DNA from: Pseudomonas sp. A34-9
Lineage (GTDB): Bacteria; Pseudomonadota; Gammaproteobacteria; Pseudomonadales; Pseudomonadaceae
Direction: 5' to 3'
NCBI RefSeq assembly: GCF_029543085.1
Contig: NZ_CP119967.1
Span: 6,393,001-6,457,000 of the forward strand
Length of the DNA stretch: 64,000 bases
Positions within the stretch are counted from its first letter, which is position 1. Each line of letters begins with the position of its first letter. The notes below the pieces were generated by a model. The model was not told the origin of the DNA and ran no database searches. It worked only from the letters and a program-made list of their open reading frames with translations. Made by a program: the position numbers and the translations under genes. Positions 49,201-57,012 of this stretch are shown here, piece by piece.

Positions 49201-50883
49201 GTTCAGGCACGCCAGCAGTATCTGGCGACGCTCGACTCCCAGCGCCAGGCCTACGGTACGAGCATCGAACAGATCAAGGCGCTGCATCAAAAACAACCCA
49301 TCCCCAACTATCGGGAAGTGATGATTCAGCGACTGGAGATGCAGTTGTTTCTTGGGCAGGAATGGCTTGAGATTCACTCCACAGAGCTCAAAGCCAACTT
49401 GAAAACCATGCAGGCGATGCTTGCCGACGAAGCCGGTTTCGCACAGCGGTCATTTATTCAGATTTTTGAAGAAATGACTGATCAGATTCAGGCCATCATT
49501 GAAAAAACAGAGTTGGCCGAAACGCGTTTCGATGAATTGAAGTTGTTGGGAAAAAAAGCGGTCGAAGTGGTTCACACCTATCGCAAGGCACTGCCCGAAT
49601 ATGATTTGAACGACCTCAAACTGTTGCAGATCAGTCTCGGCCAGGAGATCTGCATCAAGGCCGGTGAAACAGCGACTGCGGCCAACGCCTATAAGGCGCT
49701 TGCCAGTCTCATCGAAGACGCGGCGCTGAGCATCCAGAGCACGTTGAATCTGACCGCCGATGAAAGCCTGGACAACCTGCGCGAACGTACGGATGGCTTG
49801 AGCAACGTCGCCGAACAGCTTTCCACCGTTGATCAACGCTTGGGCGATCTGCTCATCGACTATCCCGAGCAGATTTACACCGAGCGACTGGAAAATGTGC
49901 GCAAACGAGTGATCGGGTTCAAGGCGCGCACGGATACCAAGCTGGCCGAGCTGCTGCGTTACAAGCATCTGCTGGAACCGACACCGGGTCCTTCGAAGCC
50001 GGGATCATCGACGCGCCAGATCATCAAGACCAAATCCAGGGGCACGGTGGTCGGTGTCCGGAAAAAGCGCATCAAAGGTCAAAACTCCGACGTGGTGGAA
50101 GTACGGAGCCCCCTGAAAGGAGTCATCGCAACATTCGAGGAAGAGTCACCCGGTGTCTGGGTCGAACAACGCACGGCAAAACCCAAACCGCCCAAGGCCA
50201 GTGCCTCCCTCAATACCAGCATTCGTGAAGGTCAGGCCCTGATCGACGGGTTGGACGCATTCCACAGCCGTATGGAGGCCCAGCTAAAACGGGGGCGGCG
50301 CATTCCTGTCGAAGTTGAGGAGGACTATCACAAGCATGCCGCTGCCTTGCGCGAAGCCAACGCGGCGATCGATGAAGCATTGACTACCAGCAATCTGACC
50401 GCCGACCTCAAGAAGCCGACCGAGGAGCTCGGCCACAAGCTTGACGAGGCCGCCAACTCCCTTGAGGAAAAAGGCACCAGCACCCGCGTCATGCTGGTCA
50501 AGCAACAGCCACCGACCGCGGCTGGCGTTCAGTGGCTGAAAGACCAAGGCGAAGTGAAGATCTTACAAACCGTGACTCGACGCCGGCTCAAAGGTGCGGA
50601 CCTCGGTTTTCTCGACGAGTACGAAATCCGCGACGCTCACAACAACAAGGTCGTGTGCTACGCACATTTTCACTACAGCAGCGTGAAAGCCCCCGTCGCG
50701 CCATTTCCTGTCGGGCATATGAAAACCGTGGCTCAGCGACGCATGGGAGGGGCCTATGAGCCGCGTTTTCTGAGTAATCAGGCGCTGATCGAAATCCATC
50801 GCAGCGGTATTTCCGACAGTTCTGCGCGATCGCTGTTTCTCACACCTGCCACGCCTGGCGCAACCGAGTCAGCGCCGCTTTGA
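46288..50883 (+). CDS. Large DUF6543-like protein, putative toxin
   Basis: A 1531-residue protein. The start is ATG 46288, with AGCAGGAG seven bases upstream; the longer frame crosses the terminator. No signal peptide is seen. It has the look of the giant DUF6543 (dermonecrotic-toxin membrane-targeting) proteins of Pseudomonas: GPCVLYRPLFEMALMQFPS near 620 and a later segment with LKHGGWVMFNAALPFLG. A long charged, coiled-coil-like region spans about 960-1290. The C-terminal 230 residues have no fold I recognise. The activity and secretion route are unknown. Its 3' end overlaps the convergent MocR gene by 44 bases. Confidence 0.8.
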   Translation: MPEIPSPSAVDVVTQLVTGPSIQEVASKTLQPALKTLYPEIDLDPQSAMVVRPTWVVEGDQVVPGRHLIESLTDTLVRLGLSGTTVAYLDGEHYLTLQPDLPSAIQLPVKISAIGKLLNELAPLLFVAYKEHHVNYWDEFTYPGQPRWQQLSQALQNLWKADANTDWDADQRAMVEAVYTHPDKNQRLPTDKYQTRACLIDLDRGEGDDQTHVTLLDTAVLIGTSGKRTLIMTHSVIQGFEHFESLEKLGEALPNRYWKGASGAGLKWRLVEPQGNFFDYQACTLIALEAEALGAINFFQGSNASELYPHTGTVGNPREPTPRLKPHIDRLRPMLPDWLDNAAPADQTRYSRHLLDLTTVQHTNKGKSFQSEVIGLQAFTRDALKKQMLKDHPLAGEVKIDDIEISITSLVVWGTFVLPGNTQTQTLSLIELALQNLAGLPIGNKTVRYKDGSALPVWLTASYVEQLVSSVDIGKTYPAHLQNLLVDDSEQAAALQALYTSQLPIELPLLALQHKIQGKAGITEQGYRYVVAALANTDAERHVDREEIVIRPLAFMAHRSRSQADTVNNMFVIGPREVAKGPCVLYRPLFEMALMQFPSHTNLLYEIQHSQHLRESVLAWLPDDVRFNYSQFVFTARLPSVWTIPQSLVNPFTALDMSGPVALATAMIEYDVLGTLHDSNVQAVITQADRQSVSDAEARWATLKHGGWVMFNAALPFLGRSVGTAAWIWQIMDDLQEISDVANEQSGKIAWTALADILLALGMVLAHRAAVGDQPISESIPQEEPAPTVKPDIVASKPVQLPDVTSTALPITHETVVNPFTALKRSPVALAALLDSFQIAKPKGIGDVASEGTHRHLYPRQKQWFAPVGRRWFEVTINEHAEVQIIDSRQQPSRNGPVLTRTANGQWVIDLRLRLRGGGLDIAHQEVQDANKMDAVQLTAEISAFDATMQDKTVQRDADHDALTGALPEARVQARQQYLATLDSQRQAYGTSIEQIKALHQKQPIPNYREVMIQRLEMQLFLGQEWLEIHSTELKANLKTMQAMLADEAGFAQRSFIQIFEEMTDQIQAIIEKTELAETRFDELKLLGKKAVEVVHTYRKALPEYDLNDLKLLQISLGQEICIKAGETATAANAYKALASLIEDAALSIQSTLNLTADESLDNLRERTDGLSNVAEQLSTVDQRLGDLLIDYPEQIYTERLENVRKRVIGFKARTDTKLAELLRYKHLLEPTPGPSKPGSSTRQIIKTKSRGTVVGVRKKRIKGQNSDVVEVRSPLKGVIATFEEESPGVWVEQRTAKPKPPKASASLNTSIREGQALIDGLDAFHSRMEAQLKRGRRIPVEVEEDYHKHAAALREANAAIDEALTTSNLTADLKKPTEELGHKLDEAANSLEEKGTSTRVMLVKQQPPTAAGVQWLKDQGEVKILQTVTRRRLKGADLGFLDEYEIRDAHNNKVVCYAHFHYSSVKAPVAPFPVGHMKTVAQRRMGGAYEPRFLSNQALIEIHRSGISDSSARSLFLTPATPGATESAPL

Positions 50884-52393
50884 TCGCCGGCTCAGGTACG
50901 GCGGCGAAGCCCAGGACCAGTCCGGCACGCTGCGCCAGCGGCGTCGACGAATCCGGCAGCCAGTAACTGCTCAAGCCGTTGATCTCCACGTCGGCGCGGG
51001 CGGCTTGTTCGATCAATTGCCGCTCGCGCTCGATGCTGTCAACCGCCACGGTCAAGTGCAGTCCGGCCGAGACCGCAGGCAAATCGCCGACGCCGGCAAT
51101 GGCGCTCGGCCAGCCGTCGAGCAAGGCATTGCGCCGGCGCAGGGCGGCGCGGCGCATGCGCCGGATATGCCGCTGGAAATGCCCGGCGGCCATGAATTCG
51201 GCCATGACTGCTTGCGTACTCACCTCGGAATGCCGGACATCCACAGCCCGGCGTTGCGAGAACGCATCCACCAGCCCCGGCGGCAAAACCAAATACCCAA
51301 GGCGCAGCGCCGGAAACGCGACCTTGCCGAACGTGCCGACATACAGCACGCGGCCCTGTCGATCGAGTGCCGCCAACGGTGCCAGCGGCGCGCCGGTGTA
51401 ACGGTATTCGCCGTCGTAGTCGTCCTCGACGATCCAGCCTTGGCAGCGCTCGGCCCAGGCTAGCAGTTCGAGGCGTCGCGCCAGGCTCATCACCACGCCG
51501 GTCGGGTACTGATGTGAGGGCGTCACATACGCCACGCGACAATCCCCGGTGGCCGAGAGCGCCGAGCAATCCATGCCCTCTTCGTCCACGGCAATGCCGT
51601 GCAAACGAGCGCCCGCCACGGCGAACGCATGACCGGCCGCGCGGTAGCCAGGATTCTCAATCGCCACACCGTCGCCCGGCTCCACCAGCAACTGTGCACA
51701 AAGGCTAATGCCTTGCTGTGCGCCGCTGGTGATCACAATTTGCTCAGGTGAACACTGCATGCCGCGCGAACTGCGCAAATAGGCAGCGATCATTGCACGC
51801 AGGCGCGCATCGCCGGACGGATCGCCGTAACACAGTTGCTCCAGATCCGGTTTACGCCAGAAAGCCGCATTCAGCTTGGCCCACACCTCGAACGGGAACA
51901 GATCAAACGCCGGAACACCCACCCTGAATGCTCGCGGCGGACCACTCGGTGGGCGGGCCAAATGGTTCTTTTCGATGCGCGAAAAATTATCGCTGTGGAT
52001 AACTTTACTGGATGGAATCACAGGTAAATCCAGCCAATTTGTGGATAAGGCTGTGGGTAAGCCTGTTGAAAACCCTGTGGATACTTTTGTGGATAGTTTC
52101 TTCGGCGAAGCGGCTACCGGCATCAGTTGTGCGACGTAGGTGCCATCCCCTACCCGCCCTTCAATAAAGCCTTCGGCATACAGTTGATCGTAGGCGCGCA
52201 CCACGCTGTTGCGGGAGATTCCCAACGCCGCCGACAGATCGCGACTGGCCGGCAACCGCGTACCACTCGCCAGCCGCCCATCCAGCACACGCAGGCGCAA
52301 TGCCTGATAAAGCTGACGACTCAAGCCCTGGCGGCGATCAAGCTCGATACCGGCAGGGTTGAATGGCATGGACAACGTTGGCGAATCGGGCAT
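50840..52393 (-). CDS. MocR-family regulator (GntR HTH plus aminotransferase domain)
   Basis: A 517-residue regulator. The GntR winged HTH lies at residues of about 20-90 (LPASRDLSAALGISRNSVVR). A class I aminotransferase-like domain spans about 150-510; the PLP lysine is probably Lys357 in VGTFGKVAFPALRLGY. The linker between (about 95-135) is a run of S-T-x-x units encoded by the 12-bp array described separately. MocR proteins sense PLP or amino compounds. It is divergent from the PaiB-like gene and may control it. Confidence 0.92.
   Translation of the reverse strand: MPDSPTLSMPFNPAGIELDRRQGLSRQLYQALRLRVLDGRLASGTRLPASRDLSAALGISRNSVVRAYDQLYAEGFIEGRVGDGTYVAQLMPVAASPKKLSTKVSTGFSTGLPTALSTNWLDLPVIPSSKVIHSDNFSRIEKNHLARPPSGPPRAFRVGVPAFDLFPFEVWAKLNAAFWRKPDLEQLCYGDPSGDARLRAMIAAYLRSSRGMQCSPEQIVITSGAQQGISLCAQLLVEPGDGVAIENPGYRAAGHAFAVAGARLHGIAVDEEGMDCSALSATGDCRVAYVTPSHQYPTGVVMSLARRLELLAWAERCQGWIVEDDYDGEYRYTGAPLAPLAALDRQGRVLYVGTFGKVAFPALRLGYLVLPPGLVDAFSQRRAVDVRHSEVSTQAVMAEFMAAGHFQRHIRRMRRAALRRRNALLDGWPSAIAGVGDLPAVSAGLHLTVAVDSIERERQLIEQAARADVEINGLSSYWLPDSSTPLAQRAGLVLGFAAVPEPAIKAALTRLRQAWQV
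51995..52097 (+). repeat. Array of DnaA-box-like 9-mers, mostly at 12-bp spacing
   Basis: TGTGGATAA (the DnaA box) occurs exactly at 51995 and 52041. Near matches follow at 52053 (TGTGGGTAA), 52065 (TGTTGAAAA), 52077 (TGTGGATAC) and 52089 (TGTGGATAG). Five of the six are in register at 12 bp, all in the same orientation. It lies inside the MocR gene, where it encodes the S-T-x-x linker. Confidence 0.85.
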
Positions 52394-52485
52394 GGCAATG
52401 GACCTATGAAATTGGTCATCAATGGCTCTTACAACAGACCAATAGCCTGCCTACGATGCAGGCATTCGCCAAGGAAAATTTGTCC

Positions 52486-53109
52486 ATGTACACACCTCGC
52501 GCCTTTGCCATCGAAGACCTCTCCCAACTGCACGAACTGATCCTTGCTACCCGCCTCGCCATTCTGGTGAGCCACGGCGAAAGTGGCTTGCAGGCCAGCC
52601 ATGTGCCGGTGCTGCTGCATTGCGAACAAGGCGAGTACGGCACGCTCTACGGACACCTGGCCCGTGCCAACCCACAGTGGAAAGACCTGCGCGACGGCGC
52701 CGAAGCCATGCTGATCTTCGCCGGCGCCGATGCCTACATCAGCCCGGGCTTTTACCCGAGCAAGGCCGAGCACGGCAAAGTCGTGCCTACCTGGAACTAC
52801 ATCGCCGTGCATGCCTATGGCCACGCCGAAACCTTCAGCGATGGTGGAAGGCTGCTCGACATCGTCAGCACCCTCACCAACCGCCATGAGGCCGGTCGCG
52901 TGCAACCGTGGTCAGTCGACGACGCGCCCGCCGATTACATCGACGGCATGCTCAAGGCCATCGTCGGTTTTGCCATTCCCATCGACCGGCTCGAAGGCAA
53001 ACGCAAACTCAGCCAGAACCGCAGCGCCGAAGACATTGCCGGCGTGCGCGAAGGCCTGGCGGCCAGCCCGCAAATCAATGATCAAACCCTCGCCCGATTG
53101 ATGCGCTAA
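52486..53109 (+). CDS. FMN-binding negative regulator (PaiB family)
   Basis: A 207-residue protein of the PaiB family. The start is ATG 52486 with AAGGAAA upstream. Family marks are MYTPRAFAIEDLSQLH at the start, YGHLARANPQWKDL, AYISPGFYPSK and KVVPTWNYIAVHAYG. The fold is a flavin-binding split barrel. PaiB-like proteins are named for regulatory effects, but the sequence suggests an oxidoreductase-like or degradative role. It is divergent from MocR and followed by a GNAT gene 10 bases on. Confidence 0.9.
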   Translation: MYTPRAFAIEDLSQLHELILATRLAILVSHGESGLQASHVPVLLHCEQGEYGTLYGHLARANPQWKDLRDGAEAMLIFAGADAYISPGFYPSKAEHGKVVPTWNYIAVHAYGHAETFSDGGRLLDIVSTLTNRHEAGRVQPWSVDDAPADYIDGMLKAIVGFAIPIDRLEGKRKLSQNRSAEDIAGVREGLAASPQINDQTLARLMR

Positions 53110-53119
53110 GGAAATCACC

Positions 53120-53566
53120 ATGAGTCAGATCGACATTCGCCAGGTCAGCGCCGACGACCACGCCGCGTGGCTGCCGCTGTGGCAGGCGTACCTGCGTTTC
53201 TACAATACCGAACTGCCGCAAGCGGTGACGGAAAGTACCTGGCAGCGTTTTCTCGACCCGGGCGAGCCAACCCACGCGGCCTTGGCGTGGGCCGACGGTA
53301 AAGCCGTGGGCCTGGTGCATTACATCTACCATCGCTCGAACTGGAGCATCGAAAACTCCTGCTACCTGCAAGATTTGCTGGTCGAGGAACACACTCGCGG
53401 CAGCGGCGTTGGCCGTCTGCTGATCGAACACGTCTACGCCACGGCCAAGGCCGACGGCTGCTGCAAAGTCCATTGGCTGACCCACGAGACCAACGCCGCC
53501 GCGATCCAGCTCTACGAGCGCATTGCCGAGCGCCCGGGGTTCATCCAGTTTCGCCAAGCCCTTTAA
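53120..53566 (+). CDS. GNAT-family N-acetyltransferase
   Basis: A 148-residue acetyltransferase. The acetyl-CoA loop is LVEEHTRGSGVGRLLIEHV (about residues 90-108), the V/I-x-x-x-x-R-G-x-G-x-x pattern. The substrate cannot be deduced. It is 10 bases after the PaiB-like gene and 12 before another GNAT gene, so the three form an operon. Confidence 0.92.
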   Translation: MSQIDIRQVSADDHAAWLPLWQAYLRFYNTELPQAVTESTWQRFLDPGEPTHAALAWADGKAVGLVHYIYHRSNWSIENSCYLQDLLVEEHTRGSGVGRLLIEHVYATAKADGCCKVHWLTHETNAAAIQLYERIAERPGFIQFRQAL

Positions 53567-53578
53567 GGAGAGACGCTC

Positions 53579-54250
53579 ATGACCGCTTCACTTGCCGACT
53601 GGAAAGGCGTCCCCGCCCCCACGACCACGCTGCTCGAAGGCCGTTTCATCCGCCTGGAAAGACTCGACCCGGCGCGCCACGCCGACGAGCTGTTCAACGC
53701 CCTGCAAGGCCCCGGCGCCGACCCGAAACTCTGGGATTATTTGCCCTACGGCCCGTTCCCGGAGCGCAGTGTGTTCAATGACTGGCTGAACAATCACGCC
53801 GCCAGCAGCGACCCGTATTTCTTCAGCGTCATCGACCGCGCCAGCGGCCAGGTGCAAGGCATCCTCAGCCTGATGTCGATCGTCCCTGCTCAGGGTCGCA
53901 TCGAAATCGGCCACGTCACCTTCGGCGCACCGATGCAGCGCTCGCCGAAAAGCACCGAGGCGGTTTATCTGCTGGGCAAATACGCCTTCGAGCTGGGCTA
54001 TCGTCGCCTGGAATGGAAGTGCAACAACGGCAACGCCCGCTCCAAATACGCGGCCGAGCGTTTGGGCTTCAGTTTTGAAGGCGTGTTCCGCCAGCACATG
54101 GTGGTCAAGGGGCAGAACCGCGATACCGCGTGGTACTCGATTCTGGATGGAGAATGGCCGGCGATTGCGGCAGGGTTCGAGCAATGGTTGAGTGATGAAA
54201 ACCAGACACCGACCGGGCAGGTGAAAGGCTTGGTCGAGTGCCGAAGCTAA
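53579..54250 (+). CDS. GNAT-family acetyltransferase (RimJ/RimL-like)
   Basis: A 223-residue acetyltransferase. The start has AAGGAG upstream. The RimJ/RimL pattern is visible in RFIRLERLDPARHADELF (near residues 22-39), GRIEIGHVTFG and YRRLEWKCNNGNARSKYAAE, then RLGFSFEGVFRQH. The substrate may be a protein N-terminus or a small amine. It is last in the three-gene set. Confidence 0.9.
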   Translation: MTASLADWKGVPAPTTTLLEGRFIRLERLDPARHADELFNALQGPGADPKLWDYLPYGPFPERSVFNDWLNNHAASSDPYFFSVIDRASGQVQGILSLMSIVPAQGRIEIGHVTFGAPMQRSPKSTEAVYLLGKYAFELGYRRLEWKCNNGNARSKYAAERLGFSFEGVFRQHMVVKGQNRDTAWYSILDGEWPAIAAGFEQWLSDENQTPTGQVKGLVECRS

Positions 54251-54260
54251 ACCCTTAAAA

Positions 54261-54336
54261 GCAAAAGATCGCAGCCTGCGGCAGCTCCTACACAGGTTAA
54301 ATGTAGGAGCTGCCGCAGGCTGCGATCTTTTGATCT
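54261..54336. repeat. Inverted repeat, family B copy 7
   Basis: GCAAAAGATCGCAGCCTGCG and inverted CGCAGGCTGCGATCTTTTGA. It lies between two convergent genes, ending at the stop of the HTH gene. Confidence 0.9.
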
Positions 54337-54615
54337 TCAGCTGATATCCCGCCGTACTCTAACCACGCCCATTTTCATCCCAAACGGACGGAACACGGCG
54401 TTCAACGACTTCAGCGTCTGATTACCTTCACCGTGCTCGATGTGCACCAGGGTACGAACCGAGATTTTGCACATTTTCGCGAACTGGGTTTGATGCAACC
54501 CCGTCACTTCTACACGTAAGCGGCGAACGGCTTCGCCGATCTCAAGCGTTCCCTGGGCCAGCGCTTCCCGTATGTTTTCAATAAGCACAGTGCGTTCGGC
54601 AACGGTCAGGCTCAT
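54337..54615 (-). CDS. HTH (HipB-like) DNA-binding protein
   Basis: A 92-residue protein. The start is ATG 54615, which overlaps the stop of the upstream remnant in an ATGA. The helix-turn-helix lies at about 39-75 (GLHQTQFAKMCKISVRTLVH, then IEHGEGNQTLKSLN). The resemblance is to HipB-type antitoxins. It likely binds the TGCA-containing palindromes upstream. With the HipA part broken, it may survive as a free regulator. Confidence 0.8.
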   Translation of the reverse strand: MSLTVAERTVLIENIREALAQGTLEIGEAVRRLRVEVTGLHQTQFAKMCKISVRTLVHIEHGEGNQTLKSLNAVFRPFGMKMGVVRVRRDIS

Positions 54616-55023
54616 TTCAGATCCCACTCTTTCAATCGCTGCTCCAGATTTTTCAATGCGATGCCTGGGTGATTCATGGTTCGGTCCGGCAGGCCACTCT
54701 CGGTCAAAATATCGGGAAGGGCCGCGAGGCGTTGTGCATCCAGACGCAGGCGCTCGAATGAATCCGGCGCGCCAGCCAAAGGGAACGATGTCATGAATGA
54801 AGGCTGGCACATTCGATCGCCGGCTATCCCAATCCAACGGACACCGTGCACTCACAGCCTTTGAGAACGGTGACCCTATCTCGTCGAAGTTATCGACGAG
54901 GTAAGTGGTTTGATAACCGAAATCGCAGCGACTTTCGAAACCCTTTTCGGGGTCAGCGAAACTCAGATTCATCGCGTCATGCCATCGCCCCGCCGTGAAA
55001 ATCTGTAATGTCAGGTTGTACAT
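54612..55023 (-). pseudogene. HipA-like remnant with a frameshift
   Basis: Two frames join into one decayed gene. The first reads MYNLTLQIFTAGRW... to PAFIHDIVPFGW, resembling a HipA N-terminal domain. After about 54770 the sensible reading moves to another frame (DAQRLAALPDILTESGLPDR to NLEQRLKEWDLK), which ends at the HTH start. About 135 codons in all remain against a full-length toxin of about 400, so a central part is also lost. An alternative is a small HipS-like protein with a frameshift. Confidence 0.55.
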
Positions 55024-55036
55024 GAGCTTTTTCACC

Positions 55037-55093
55037 TGCATTTAAATGCATTTTTGCGAAGAATCTTGCAGCTACAAATGCAATATAGTGCAT
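55037..55093 (-). promoter_or_regulatory. TGCA-palindrome operators upstream of the HipA-like remnant
   Basis: A perfect palindrome TGCATTTAAATGCA (55037-55050) and a second inverted pair ATGCA-N6-TGCAT (55078-55093) lie just before the operon. The A+T-rich setting and spacing suggest autoregulatory sites. Confidence 0.55.
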
Positions 55094-55190
55094 ATTTTGT
55101 ATAAGTTTATAAGCTCGTCTGCAACAAAATGCAGATATGCCATGACGTATGCCAATTCAATCAAGCATCAATAACGTATTTCCCAACCAG

Positions 55191-55226
55191 TGCGCTGGCG
55201 GCACATGCGCAGGCGCCGCCAGCGCG
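55191..55226 (-). terminator. GC hairpin after the DUF6124 gene
   Basis: GCGCTGGCGGC and GCCGCCAGCGC pair around a 12-base loop, five bases after the DUF6124 stop. No T tract follows. Confidence 0.5.
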
Positions 55227-55230
55227 TTGA

Positions 55231-55596
55231 TCACGTCGTTGGCACTAACTTATCCAGCACCCGATTGACCGCCAGCTCTGCCAGCATCACCACTTGAGCG
55301 ATGCCTTGCAGGGTTTTGCGGTGGGTTCCTTCAACCTGCGCGATATGGTTGTTGATAATGACGGTGGCCGAGCCGAGGGTCTCACTGGCATCTACCAGCA
55401 AGGACTCGTTGTCGGCCTCGGGACTGGCCATGTACAGCGTGTTGGGCTTGTAAGGCGCGGCCATGATGTCGGCCGCCGATGGGCCGAGATAGTGGTCGAG
55501 GGCGCGCTCGGCGGCTTCGTGAAATTTCTTTGAATCGGGCGATTCGTAGGGGGATGCCGGATCGGGGATCGGCGGGTTTGGCGTTACTTTGAACAT
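55231..55596 (-). CDS. DUF6124-family protein
   Basis: A 121-residue protein. It opens MFKVTPNPPIPDPASPYESP and continues with KKFHEAAERALDHYL, a pattern I recall from the Pseudomonas DUF6124 (DUF3077-related) family. The rest is helical. No signal peptide or membrane segment is seen. Function is unknown. AAGGTAC precedes the ATG. The leader contains an inverted-repeat element. Confidence 0.8.
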   Translation of the reverse strand: MFKVTPNPPIPDPASPYESPDSKKFHEAAERALDHYLGPSAADIMAAPYKPNTLYMASPEADNESLLVDASETLGSATVIINNHIAQVEGTHRKTLQGIAQVVMLAELAVNRVLDKLVPTT

Positions 55597-55999
55597 CGGA
55601 ATGTACCTTTGTAAGGCCGCACCATCCCGCTGCTAAACGATAGGGTGGCGGCTATGCGCAAGTTAGCAGACCGGTCATTCCGAAACCCGGCGCACCCGAA
55701 GATGCCATGCGCACAGCCACCATCGAGCGCAGGCAAATGCCTGACTGGATGAGACTTGTACGGCCGGAATGAAATGAAGCCGGGCTGCTAAACCCGATCA
55801 CTGGGAATCAGTGACCCGATCAAGTTACGCAGCCCGCCCAGGGCGCACAAGCTGGCGGATTCTGGTGCATGCGTAGGCAGCGACGCAAGGTTTTGTAGGT
55901 CGCAAGACGTAAAGCCAACAGCCTTTAAACAAGAGCGACGACAGAGGTTTACCGCGCAAGAATAATTGGCGATTTATCTGTCGTATCAGCCCTCTTCTC
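55597..55999. other. Noncoding region with two related inverted-repeat elements
   Basis: 403 bases without a gene I can support. Element 1 (55629-55669) runs from GCTGCTAAAC to AAGTTAGCAG. Element 2 (55781-55836) runs from GCTGCTAAAC to AAGTTACGCAG, and has an outer stem CGGGCTGC/GCAGCCCG, inner stem TCACTG/CAGTGA and two direct copies of ACCCGATCA. A frame at 55825-56193 is a shadow of the next gene. Confidence 0.7.
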
Positions 56000-56899
56000 T
56001 TAACCGAGTTTCTGCGCCAGCACCGCAATATGCTCCGGGCCGATCCCGCAGCAACCACCCAAATGACTGGCGCCGCGCTGCTGCCAGTCGAGCGCCCAAT
56101 GCAGATAACCCGGCGGATCGAGATCTTCACGCAACGGATCGAGTCCGTCATTGGCCGTGGCCTCTTTGGGCTGCGGCGGAAACGCATTGGCATAGGCGCC
56201 GATGTGAATCTTCACCCCCAGACGTTCGAAGGTGTCGCGCGCCGCATCAATCGCCGCGCCGATCACTTCCGGCTGACTGCAATTGAACAGCAGCGTCTCG
56301 ACGCCCAACTCGGCGGCCACCGCAGCCGCGTCAGTCACCGGTTCGCCGGAACGCAAACGCGGCACTTCGTCAGTGTCTTCGTCCCTCAAGGTAAACGACA
56401 GCCAGAACGGCTTGCCGTCCTGCGGCAGCCCGGCGTGAATGGCGCGCGCCTCGACGATCGAGCTCTGGGTTTCCGCCAGCCACAGATCAACATGCGGTGC
56501 CAGGCCGATGACCAAGGGCGCCAGCAACTCGGTCACTCGGGCGGCCTCGAACAGATCCGGACGATAGGAGCCGAACAGCGGCGGCAATGAGCCGGCCACA
56601 CGCACGGATTTTCCCGAAGCGTGCACCGCACGTCGCGCCAGCTCACCGGCCAACGCTGCCAGCGCCTGCCCTTCAGCGGCAAAACGCGCTTCGCCAATAT
56701 GGAACGGCACCACGGCATAACTGTTGGTGGTAATCACATTGGCGCCACTGACGATATAAGCGGCGTGTACCGCCTCGACCGCTTGCGGTGCTTCGCTCAA
56801 GGCCAGCGCCGACCACTCTGGCTGACGAAATGGCGCACCGGCGCGCTGCAGTTCACGGCCCATGCCGCCATCGAGAATAATCGTGCTTGCTGCGCCCAT
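56000..56899 (-). CDS. Homocysteine S-methyltransferase family protein
   Basis: A 299-residue protein with start taken at ATG 56899 (MGAASTIILDGGMGRELQRA); a GTG at 56935 and an ATG at 56914 are alternatives. The zinc-binding cysteines are in LLFNCSQPEV and ASHLGGCCGIG, the Pcf02574 pattern. Such enzymes move a methyl group from S-methylmethionine or betaine to homocysteine. The divergent neighbour is an amino-acid ABC transporter, which may import the methyl donor. Confidence 0.9.
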   Translation of the reverse strand: MGAASTIILDGGMGRELQRAGAPFRQPEWSALALSEAPQAVEAVHAAYIVSGANVITTNSYAVVPFHIGEARFAAEGQALAALAGELARRAVHASGKSVRVAGSLPPLFGSYRPDLFEAARVTELLAPLVIGLAPHVDLWLAETQSSIVEARAIHAGLPQDGKPFWLSFTLRDEDTDEVPRLRSGEPVTDAAAVAAELGVETLLFNCSQPEVIGAAIDAARDTFERLGVKIHIGAYANAFPPQPKEATANDGLDPLREDLDPPGYLHWALDWQQRGASHLGGCCGIGPEHIAVLAQKLG

Positions 56900-57012
56900 A
56901 TGCTTTTCACTCATATGCTTATGAAAATAACTCACTATCAGAGTCGTTCTTATAACTATTTAATACGCACCATTCGGTTAATAACAACCTCTTTTTTGCC
57001 CAGGGATCGACT

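Noticed and set aside
55629..55836. Integron attC sites
   Set aside because: The arms end in AAC and GTT but do not fit RYYYAAC and GTTRRRY, and no integrase gene is near.
55825..56193. 122-codon arginine-rich frame upstream of the methyltransferase end
   Set aside because: Mostly a shadow of the methyltransferase in another frame with an unlikely composition.
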